Positions 35,905 to 46,354 of a stretch of 64,000 nt of DNA are shown in pieces. How positions within the stretch are numbered: position 1 is the stretch's first letter; each line of letters starts with the position of its first letter. The notes below the pieces were generated by a model. It was not told where the DNA came from, ran no database searches, and was given only the letters and a program-made list of their open reading frames with translations. The position numbers and the translations under genes are program-made. The stretch lies in the NCBI RefSeq assembly GCF_032362555.1, contig NC_083511.1:6696001-6760000 (forward strand), written 5' to 3'. The stretch is from Amyelois transitella (taxonomy: Eukaryota; Arthropoda; Insecta; Lepidoptera; Pyralidae).

Positions 35905-37900
35905 CTTCAAACCGAATGCGCTGGTTGCAAAATATATACTTCATTACATCAAAATATATTTAGCAAGAATATTTAACGAAAGTGTTCTCACTAGTTTGGT
36001 AGGTAGGTACTATTTAGTAAAAATCAACGGAGTACGAATAAAAATTAATATCTAAAAATAATCGTAATTACATCATGTTTTTTTACAATTACATATCAGT
36101 CATACTCAACAAAAGAATATAACTTAATTTATATGTCTTCATTTTAAGATCTAGGTTTAAACTTTTAAAGTTTCTCATTACATGAAACCTCCCAAAGTTT
36201 GAGGCGTATAGTATGCAGTTGCAATCATATCCTGAAATTGAAGAATCTTCTACCTAGTACCAGAACATCGTATGTTGCAGACTTTATGTTGACTCGTGAC
36301 GTCACGTCCGCAACGGGTAAGGGTCACACAACCCGATATATGTATGATTCTTTTATCATTTCTTATACTGCTCTCCTCATAACACTCTTCTTTCTTATGA
36401 ATGATACTCGCATTTTTCTAATAAGACATTTTTCTGGGTGATTTTTGAGATCTATAGGTACCGTAATTTAGTCAGCCACCTTTTTCTTGTACGTAATCGC
36501 ATTTTTCATACTCGTAATAGCATTTTTAGTTAAGCACTAAAGCTCAGACTTGGTAACTTTTATTTATTTAACCTTTATGCACGAAAAAAGAACACATGTC
36601 GACTAAATTAAAAAATAAAGTAAAATTAATTTCTAGCCATGAAAGAAAAAGCATAATTACATGTATTGTGTATGCACAATTATGTGTACATAAATAACAC
36701 ATGTCAAAATGAATTACTTGTGGTATTATCCATACTTTATTCGAGATATGTATAATACATTGGAAAATTTTATGATCAGTTGCCTGCGTAACACCAACAC
36801 GCCTTGGGAATCATTTTCCTTTAATACCAGATGATACCTTTCACCATTATTTGGACCCTGACTACCTCTGTGCCCCATAATGCCATCAGCTTGTGAAATT
36901 AAATAATAATCAGGACATCGTTAAGGTCCTAATTACCTACGTAATAGTACCCCACGGCTATTATGTCATCGTTTTGTGAAAAGTCTCTTGTATTAAATTT
37001 ATCGTGTCAGTTCTGTCCTGGTTTTGTTCAGTCATCGAATTTGATCACTAAAGTTAGCAAAGTTAGTTCTGAAGTTGTAGAAAAATTCATCAATTGACGT
37101 GAAGCTTAAGCGAAAGCTTATTATTTTAAAAGTTAGAACCGAGACCAGCCGACTGTATGGAATCATCTGTATTAAAAAAGATAGAGAGTCACCGTCCTTT
37201 GCGAAAAACATACAAGTTTTAATTCCATTTTGGAACTGGGTCTGCGCTTAATATGCTTGCTTCCAAACTTTTATGCGTCAACTTTGTGCATAACATTCAA
37301 TGCGGTCCCGTTTGAAGCTTGCAGTTTTTATAACTGCCGTTTGCTTAGTTTTATTTATTCATTTTATTTTTTTTAGGCTAAAGGACGACCAACCACTTAT
37401 AAATCAAGCTAAAAACCAGGCTTAGTTTTATTTATTATTTTATGGTAATTTGTAATGTTAATTAATGTATCATAAAAAATATAAACGAACCTATTTAAAA
37501 GTGGCAATTTATCGATGCATAGATTTCTTGTTGTTCAAATTGGCATTATCAGAATTTATTTAATATTCAACAGTTAATATCTGGAAAATGCAATATTGTA
37601 ACATTTATTCACTTTGTTATAATGGACAATATGCTATCAAGCTTAAAACTCGCTGTAATGATTACGCCTCGCTGAGCTTATTAAGTCAGAGTTAATTAAA
37701 TCGCAAGTAAAAATGTTTTTATTACCAAACCATAAACCTGCGCCTGGTGCAAGCGATCCATTAATTAAATTATTATTATACTCCATTGAATTTAAAGTAT
37801 TGAATAAAAGTATATTTCAATCGAAGCAAACAAACAAAATTTATTAAAACTATAAATATATTTGTTATATTTTTTTACTCTTAAATTTATGTATAAAAAT
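35905..37900. other. Intergenic, nothing recognisable
   Basis: No gene seen. A TGACGTCA palindrome is at 36,297-36,304 within a GC-richer patch (GACGTCACGTCCGCAACGGG). Confidence 0.5.
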
Positions 37901-37924
37901 CTAATTATCCTTATATTCATATAA

Positions 37925-38005
37925 TTCTAGCGCTTGCGCGTAGCTTGGCCCGCGCCCCATTCAACAAAAATACCGCGGGAACAGTACCTCTCCGGGATGA
38001 AAAGC
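37925..38005 (+). repeat. CCGCGGGAATTTC-family fragment
   Basis: GCGCGTAGCTTGGCCCGCGC, then AATACCGCGGGAACAG and CTCTCCGGGATGAAAAG, a decayed copy. Confidence 0.4.
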
Positions 38006-39890
38006 AAAGAAGACGCTTCTTGTTTTGGTAAGTAGAGGTTCGTAAGAACACATGTGTAAAATTTTATGAATTTTATTCACGGAAATAAAGCATTAAGATG
38101 AGACTAACAAACGCGTTTTTCTAATAAAATATTAGTACTTATGTACTTACCACAGGGATTAACTAATCTTTTTCTAGTCAACGTGACTTCGGTCCCCTAT
38201 GATAATATTGACCCCAGTCATTCTCAGATAAATTGCAACTAGTACAATTGTCTGTGATGATGATTCATAAATCATACTATTATAATAGAATAGCTATTTT
38301 ATTTATACCGACTACAAGATTCCGAGCCAACAATACGTCCAATAATATGCTTAAAATAATGCTGACATAATGCATTCCTCGATTTTACATTCCTAGACAA
38401 ATTGGGTAACTTTGTTGATCTATATTTCAGCATTAAGGATTTATAAATTGTAATTTGAATTCTCAGAATGTTCCAATGTTCGAGACAAGTCTTTGATGTG
38501 GCAACACTCTCAGTAACATCTGGGATATGTCTTTCACGTGTCGAAGCGACGAAACGATAAGCGATTTACCGGATCAACGTTTTGAGCCAACATCTTGCGG
38601 AGTTATGAAGGAACATAAATAGTGGGAAATATCTAAGCAGATTTTCCTGTTTTTGACATGACTGTGATTTATAAATGTCCCTTGATTGGGAGTTTAAGCA
38701 GATTGAATAATAATGCTTTAAATGTATTTGTTGTTTAATATTGGGATTTAGTACTACGCAAAATTGATTTAACATTTTTGGGATACTGACACATTACAGC
38801 TAAAATGAAATTATAATAATTGCTTCCTAAAATAATATCCAGGACAGGGTCAGGCACTAACGCCAGTAAGATGACTGATAAAAATTAAATTTGAAAAAAG
38901 CTAATGATTCGTGGTGCCAAAATATTAATTAATTTTCTAATTACACCACAGAAGTCTTATAACGATTTCAAAATAAATGGAAAAGCTAAGGTATCGATCG
39001 CCTGCTTACTAAGTTTATCGAAATTAATTAATGGGTGGCTCTAGAAAATTTTATTAATTAAAACTTCAATTCAGCAAATGGTTACAACTTCAAAATTGTA
39101 AATGTCAAACGTAAGCTTTAATGATGTAATTAATTACCTTTGAAATTTCTTCGTTTTTGCATGTACTGAGTATTTACAAATTCACTACAAAAATAAAGAT
39201 TAACAGTGTTAAAATGAAAAGTAATTAATTAGTATTAGGCATATTTTTCTTTTTTTTTCAGTTGTAAACTTATAAAAACAATAAGTGTCTTCAAAAGTTC
39301 AAATCTGGCTTCTTGATTTTGATAATAAATTTCTGAATTTCTGAAATATAAAAAAAAATACAGCAACAATTCTTGAAGGGCCTGTAAATAACCCAGTCAT
39401 ATATTAAGTAGAAGTTAATTAAAGTACACATTGTAAACGGTTTTTACGAGTGTACATAATGGAACCTAGGCAATTTGCGAAGCAGAAGTCCTTTAAAAGT
39501 TAATCCACGTGGGACACATATTGTGGGACGAGGGAAGCGGAGTTCTGTGTTCAAGTAAAATTGTCAGGCAACTATGTATATGTGCCCAGAGAATGCCTAA
39601 TTGTTCAATTAGGGGATGAGGTAACACAGGAGTAGGTTCGCATGTCGGCAATGTGACTATTCTCAAGGTCATTTATAAGTATATAAGAGCCCCAAGTTGA
39701 TTATTTATTTATCTAGAATCATACTGTTCAAAACATTGCTAGATTGTAGTAAAAACAAACACAAAACTATAAAATAGTGTGGTGCGATAAAGGGTAAAGC
39801 GCCAAACCATAAATATCATTGGCGTATTCATCGTAAATTACTTTTTAAACCGACTTAAAAAAAGAGGAGGTTCTTAATTCAACAACAACA
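38006..39890. other. Intergenic, nothing recognisable
   Basis: AT-rich, no gene or repeat family seen. Confidence 0.5.
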
Positions 39891-39894
39891 TAAA

Positions 39895-40025
39895 TCACGC
39901 CTCTTTTCCGGAGGGGTAGGGAGGACATCTTTCCACTTGCCACGATCCCTGCATTCTTTCGCTTTATACATAACTCTCTTCATGTAAGCTAGTCGGATTA
40001 GGGTACTCTTGACCTGACCTTTTGC
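39895..40025 (-). repeat. SINE-like element, minus orientation
   Basis: Inverted copy of the 32,600 family: AATCACGCCTCTTTTCCGGA, TTTCCACTTGCCACGATCC, ATACATAACTCTCTTCATG, then CTGACCTTTTGCTAGAAC as at 4,240. Confidence 0.65.
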
Positions 40026-40040
40026 TAGAACTGCTTCGAC

Positions 40041-40222
40041 GGCCTCTGTGGCGCAGCGATAGTACCTACGCTTGCCTGTGTCACCGGAGGTCCCGGGTTC
40101 GAATCCCGGCCAGGGCATGATGAGAAAAGAACTTTTTCTGATTGGCTTGGGTCTTGGATGTTTATCTATATAAGTATTAATTGTAAAATATAGTATCGTT
40201 GAGTTAGTATCTCATAATATTT
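40041..40222 (+). repeat. tRNA-derived SINE, best-preserved copy
   Basis: Pol III-type repeat. The head GGCCTCTGTGGCGCAGCGAT carries an A box near 40,049-40,061 and a perfect B box GGTTCGAATCC at 40,096-40,106. The body GATTGGCTTGGGTCTTGGAT and TAGTATCGTTGAGTTAGTAT follows and is shared by the copies at 17,995, 19,948 and 26,878. The head looks like a tRNA but the 3' half does not close an acceptor stem, so I do not call it a tRNA gene. Confidence 0.85.
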
Positions 40223-41864
40223 ATTTATTTAGAACGTCTCCAATTTCAACAGTAGGTATATACATTTTTTAAATATAAATGAACAATCTACACTACCAGA
40301 TTTTGAAATTGAACTAAATCAGACCATCGGAAACTTCTAAAACTTCTCAATGTGACATTAGCGTCATTTGGAAAGTAGCAGTTCAAAGCAGAATCACAAC
40401 TTGCAACTATACAAACTAATTATCACTAAGCTAGTCTTAGTGTGCACAGTGCCGTCTGGGAGCTAGTAATTATTTAGCGAAAACTTGCTATGACCCCGTT
40501 CTGCGGCCTCGAGCAAATTAGTGCGAATATCATTAATATCACATTAGATCCAAACTATAGTTGGAACGTTAACTGATGTTAATTTTATGAATTTGATAGC
40601 ATCCTATATGAGTGTTTGTAACAATAAACATAGGTAATTGCTAGTTATGGTAGCGATTGCGTGAGCGATAATGAGTAAAATTATTAATTTAACTGTTTAT
40701 AATCATAGTTCATAAGATAGGAATGCTGATTGTTATTGGCAATATGCCTATTGATCTGATGGTAGCCTGGTAGGCTGATCAGTTCAAATCGAAAATATAT
40801 CTTTTTCTGATGCAACCAAGTCTTTTACAAATCCAGGTGCTTTTATATAAAAGATAGATAGTTTAGGTATATAAAATTATCGAACAAGAAAACTTTCTTA
40901 GGAGCTAGCATTTTGTTTTGTCCCTTCTTTATCCTTCAACTACTTTGTTAATTCCGATTTCAAATTTCGTTTTACTCCCTTCCATCACATTTATCTTGAT
41001 TACATTGTTAGTTAGTAGATACTTCATATTATGCTCCTGTGTTGTTAATAAGAACTGCGCACCAAGGCGCCTTAAAAAAAATTCATAAGTTTTGGGACGT
41101 TGTTCTTCCTTATTAAAATACTTACTCTTTTAACTATACTTACGGATCTTACGCTCTCTAATCCACCTGCAACACCTTGCAGTCCTTTGAGCAACTGCTG
41201 GCCCCTCAAATTCTTCTGTGCTTGGCTATTATAGTAAGTGATACTAAATGTCATACTATCGTTGACATTACGATATAAGGAAGCACCATGAAGACAATAT
41301 GTCGTCTACAGTCATACTCGGCTAAGGAGCCTATTTGGTTCATGATTTTGTATGTGATGTTTCGATAAGTTATGATGAAATGTTTATAATGAGGAAACCT
41401 GACTTAAAATTTATTGAAACATTCGGAAATTATTCAGGAATATTCGAATTCTCTTACACCATTGTGATGTATAAAAGTCTTAAATTTATTTCCAGATATA
41501 TCTAAATTTTATTTTTCCAGTTTGCTTATTGACCAAACATTATGTGTAGGTCAATAATTATTGCTGCACTTCACCTGAATCATTCGACTTTGAGCCATGT
41601 CCTCTGTTTAATATATACTAATTATTATTTTTAAAATTAAAAAATAAAATCTGAATGTTAAAAAGAAAGCTGAGAATTATTTCAACAAACACTTTAAAGT
41701 TCACCTTTAATAACTCGCTAAACATCTAAAATTATTATATTTTCGTGTTAATAACACACTTAAATTCACTTAAATTTAGTAGGTATTGATGATATCTTTA
41801 TATTATTGTTATAGTTTTTTAGTTAATTTAAATTTATAAAATTAATGCGAAATAAACAAACAAG
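40223..41864. other. Intergenic DNA downstream of cpo
   Basis: AT-rich, no gene seen. Confidence 0.5.
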
Positions 41865-41884
41865 AATTTAATTTGTCACATATG

Positions 41885-41890
41885 TTTATT
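41885..41890 (-). terminator. Candidate distal poly(A) signal of cpo
   Basis: AATAAA on minus, followed 20-40 nt later by TTCTTGTTTGTTTATTT, a typical downstream GU/U-rich element. Confidence 0.4.
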
Positions 41891-43571
41891 CCCAATCTTT
41901 GGACCCTATAATGCTTTAAAACTAATAATAACATAAATACAACACTGCCATAAGTTATCATTGAAATTAGGAGACCTCATAGCAACTTCACTGAAAGATT
42001 CATTTACGTCGACCTCGTAAAATGAATGTATGGGACATATCAATACAAACAATAATATTTCAATGCAATTCCTTTTACAAGGCGACGTATGAAGCAGATA
42101 AATCTACAAAGCAAAGTTTAAAAGCTCAACCATCATTTATGTCTAATCTGTTATCCTAAACTAGACACCTACAATTTAGAACTAAGTTTCGAATATTACA
42201 AGATTATTGACAGAAAGAATAAACACGCTGACGTGTATTGAGAAACATGTCTGCCTTGAGACCATTCATCTTGATAACAGCGGGGTAACTTCGATATTTC
42301 AAAATCTGAACGCTGGAACTAAAATAACAGATATCAAGTCTGTTCTGTTGGAAACTTTTACTTGGAGACTTGTAAAGTCGTTAATCCGAGACAGGGTTAT
42401 CAAAGAATAAAAACTTCCATTGAGGATGAGCTCAATTTATTTGAATTAACAATGACGTCTCCAATGCCACATACTCCACGAAGTAAGAAAAGAAAATGAA
42501 TGAACATCTATAAAAGTTGTAATAATGATAATTAAGCTAAATTTATCACTATTTTTACAATGTCATTATGTCTTCCTTAAACCACAATAACACTTTACCT
42601 CTGCTCTAAAAGCATTAAATAATTCAAGTCACACAAATCTAACAATTAATTACTAGCTATATAGTTTGTATGGTTTATTTTGCTCGATATACAAATAAGT
42701 CCTCAGCAATGCGCAAGAATCTCCTTACAGAAAATAAAACAACGACTTTAATACTGAATTCAACCGAACTGTTAAAATTAATTTGGTAATTAAGCCATAT
42801 CATTTATGTATTTAAAGATAATAACAGTTAAAATAACATTTAAAAATCTACAGCGACATTAAATAAATGGAACTTGCGCGACACTACTCGGGTACTATGC
42901 GTAATGATCCACATCTCAAAACACAATCTAATCGATATTACTTTACCAACGTACGAAAACAACACTTAGTATGTATTTGATACTCCAAACGATTATTTTG
43001 TCTCTTTATTCTATTCATATGTATCTCTTAGAATAGTATTTAACTAAATTTATAAGGGGCACAGAATTGATATGTTTTTGATATACGGTGTTTGTGTGAT
43101 ACCGCTTCACTTAACCTAACTTGCAAGGCGATGCTACACCCCTACTCTACCCTATCACATGCGGGCCAATGTCACACTCCGAGTCCTTTACGGACGACGA
43201 TCCAAATACCATTTAGTCGATTTCACAGTAAACGTTAAGAAAATATCGCTTTAGGGCATTTCGTGTCGGTTGTTTACATTTAAACGAAATGAGAATGTTA
43301 AGCGAAAATTGATTTCTGGCAAAAGACATAATTGCAAGCGAGTTATCTCAACCCAAATCGATTTTGTATATAGCGTGACATATAGCCGATTGCATTACAA
43401 GTAGTAGACGAGATTACAGAATAAACGTCTCTATGAAACCGCTCTTTACTCCTAATTACACATTAATATTACACGATGATATGTATCGAGTAGTCCCGCA
43501 AAAGGTGACGTAGCCGTGTCCGCAGCCACTGGACGTCTCTTACTCGCTATCTACGGTTGTTGGACGGAATC

Positions 43572-43660
43572 ATGGCGGCGTCAGCGTCCCCTACGAATAT
43601 TGCGAATCCTGGCCGCCATCTTAAATCGGATTCATTTTGTAAACATATGCAAGATGGCGA
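43572..43660. promoter_or_regulatory. Cluster of three YY1/Pho-type motifs
   Basis: ATGGCGGCG at 43,572-43,580 (plus), AAGATGGCGGC at 43,612-43,622 (minus) and AAGATGGCGA at 43,651-43,660 (plus). AAnATGGCGGC is the established YY1 core-promoter motif; the fly homologue Pho recruits Polycomb complexes. Confidence 0.35.
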
Positions 43661-43679
43661 TCGCAAAGATACCGCGTAA
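43572..43679 (+). other. 35-codon open frame in a CpG-rich node
   Basis: Not recognised. ATGGCGGCGTCAGCG opens a frame MAASASPTNIANPGRHLKSD ending DRKDTA. It lies antisense to the putative cpo 3' UTR. The same bases form a cluster of YY1/Pho-like ATGGCGGC words, so regulatory DNA is at least as likely as a peptide. A GTAAAT donor overlaps the stop. Confidence 0.2.
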
Positions 43680-44528
43680 ATCAAAATTGCTTAAAACATT
43701 TGATGGCTGTAGAATTATAAAATAAAACAACATCTATTTGCTTTTTATAAAGAGAGCTTAATACAACCATCAAATGATCTATAAAGCGACAACAGAAAAG
43801 AAAAATAAACTTTTCGTTGTATTTTAGAGTACGATCGGGGACGCTTCACGCCGAAGGTATGGGAGATCACTACTACATTATTACACAATTACTTACATAC
43901 GAATTAGCATTATATCGAATTAAATAAGTAAACATTGACTTAGCTTAATTATTAAAACAGACAATGAATTACGAATATATAAGAGAATACTCCAAAGATT
44001 TTGAAATGACTTGACGTCACGGACAATATTATTATTTATCTGATGAATTATTTAATAAGACAGTTTTTTGAGACGATAAACTTAATAAACCTCTAAAATA
44101 TTATAGGTCATTTCAAATTGGTGAATATAAATAGCAATGGTAGGTAACAATTAAAAATAGTCTCTTAGATACCTTATTTAGTTGCCACCCGTATGTAAAT
44201 GTGGGTTTCGGTCTCACCCTGCAATAATGGAAACCATGTGTCGCTAAAATTGACAGTGAAGATTAAAATCCCAACATATAAAAACGAACATGACCAGCAC
44301 TAGACTGCCTACAAAATACAAGTTTGGTTCGGTTTGAGGTTAGTATTATAATTATGTAAGTATATGCTTTATCTTTGGTCTATACGCCCGACGCTCGGTA
44401 TCTGAAAGTTACAATATAAACAACGTATAAAATTTTGCTAAGTCAAAAATTGACGAAATTTTTATTTAATATTGACTAAGAGATTTTCATAAGAATTCAC
44501 ATGCGGAATCTCTTTTGCAACGCCAGCG

Positions 44529-44540
44529 TGCGCACGCGCA
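44529..44540. promoter_or_regulatory. NRF1/Ewg-type palindromic site
   Basis: TGCGCACGCGCA matches the consensus YGCGCAYGCGCR exactly, in a locally GC-rich stretch. In flies this motif is bound by Erect wing. Confidence 0.35.
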
Positions 44541-46188
44541 GGCGCCGGAGTTCGTGAATGCCTCATAGATTTGTCGCGTCAAGATTTTAACCCAAGAATA
44601 TCCGTAACCTTATTTATCTCATTATAGCCTAAGCAGGGATATTTTTTTTTATTTTTTTTTGTATAATTTTTACATGTTTACATCAGCAGATTACGACACT
44701 AGATACCTATAATAACATTTAGATTTCATTTTTGGTTTATTGCTATCTCGCATTGATGTGTACTTAATTGTCACTGTGATCAGTGAAGGTAACTAAGTAG
44801 TCGATCTGTTTGCGAAAGTCAACTAGCTAAAAATAAAAAATATATTAATCTTCCATTTGATTAACCCTAACACTTTAGTAATTAAAATTTCATTACATTG
44901 TTTCATTATTATGTACGAATAACTTTCATTAAATAGTAATGCAACTATGCTGATTGTCTACAATAAATACCCTTACCTAGTATTATTCACCTAACGATTA
45001 CACAATTAAAGTAACTACTAAAGTTTAAATTAGATTATTACCAAAAAGCTCGTCAAAGCATGCAGATAGTAGAATAATTGTTTCACTATTCAGCGCAGGC
45101 GCGCACGTCGCCAAGTAATTAGATACTATTAATTAATATAATGATTACATTTAATTATTTAACTCTCATAAGGCCAAGGCTAAATTCTCGCAGCAAGACT
45201 GAACTCCTCTCGATTGCGTCGCATCGTTCACGAACGGGATCAGTGAAGTTTGACAGAAACAAAGGGACAGCTGTAGGGAATTATAAATGTTATCATCAAA
45301 TATTCCTTTTCGTCACAATTTTGCAAGGCACAAGAAATGTTTGTGTAATTTTGAAATAAAAGTTTCAAAAAATAAATTGGTTACAATAGTTGAATAGAAA
45401 GATACAATGCGATGAGCGATAGTTCAGTGATGCAATGCACTCGACAGTCAGCGCAACGAGGCGACCGTCTTCCGCGTCAAGTCATAGTATTTTTAAATAA
45501 TTATTGCAATAATTTCATTTACAGGTAGAAAGGATCGTAAGACCAACACTAGAGTGCCAGTGCTTTAACGAGTGATTGAACATTATATAAAATTACTAAG
45601 AAAGTATTAGGTAAATATAATTTGAAATAGTCATGAAATTTATTTAAATACGCTAACATTATCGAGGCTAAAACAAAAGTATCGTAATAATTACATACAA
45701 CTTTATTAAAATCATTCAACTTGAAATATTATTTAACAAAACGTAATGTTTCTATGAAGGGCACCTTTGGTTTTTAGCTTATTCGAATGAGATTTATCCT
45801 AAAATGTTTAATTTCTGGCTATACGCTATATCATAACAAATCCTCTCAGTTGTATACATCGGTCATGTTGAAACAAATATACAAACTTTTCGAACAATAA
45901 GTTAGTTGTAAATAAATCTTATATTACATAATAAAAATGAATAATATTAAACAAACATAGATTAAATTTACTGAATAATAATTTCAAATTATATTAATTT
46001 AATTATTTAAGGTAAACAATAACTTGGAATGTTAATAATAATACAATAAACTTGCTAAATTTGGTATTTATGATACACCACACCTCTGACGCTGGTAAAC
46101 GGAAAAGATTAACAAAAGAGGAGACAGAGCTTATGTTCTAGACGTTACTATGCGGTCTACTAGACCTGAGGAATCTTGATCCGAATTA

Positions 46189-46278
46189 GCCGTAATGCGG
46201 ACATACGTAGGTGTTGCCGTAGTAAGCTCCGTCTCCCGTGGTTCCGATGCGACTTAGAGGATCAAGATTGCGCGTCCC
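46189..46278 (-). other. Coding-like tail frame after the cpo stop
   Basis: GTRNLDPLSRIGTTGDGAYY then GNTYVCPHYG and TAA, with GC-rich third positions. It lies in the frame one base off the predicted last exon, and is separated from that exon's open part by UGA at 46,294-46,296 and 46,279-46,281. Confidence 0.3.
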
Positions 46279-46318
46279 TCAGTTAGCTGGTTGTCAAGTG
46301 CCGAGAGCCACGAACGAG

Positions 46319-46354
46319 CTAATGCTGTTCGGCCTCTTCTCCGCCTTTGGCTCC
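46319..46354 (-). CDS. cpo: cpo exon G: last 11 codons
   Basis: After the acceptor CTTTTTATCCACCAG the phase-0 frame reads [11 protein letters not shown] and TAG. The next frame over is also coding-like (see findings), so the true C terminus is less sure than the exon itself. Confidence 0.65.
   Translation of the reverse strand, partial: GAKGGEEAEQH

Larger units (their letters stand above)
41865..46318 (-). other. Probable long 3' UTR of cpo
   Basis: After the cpo stop at 46,319 there is no further gene on minus for over 4 kb, and no recognisable SINE copy either, unlike the flanks, which suggests transcribed and constrained sequence. A good poly(A) signal with GT-rich downstream sequence is at 41,885-41,890. 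Long 3' UTRs are common for neural RNA-binding protein genes. It contains CpG-rich patches (43,500-43,680; 44,529) that look more like promoters, so an antisense or separate transcript is possible. Confidence 0.35.

Noticed and set aside
40041..40120. Possible tRNA gene with A and B boxes
   Set aside because: No closing acceptor stem, and the same head with a shared body recurs at other sites; it is a SINE.
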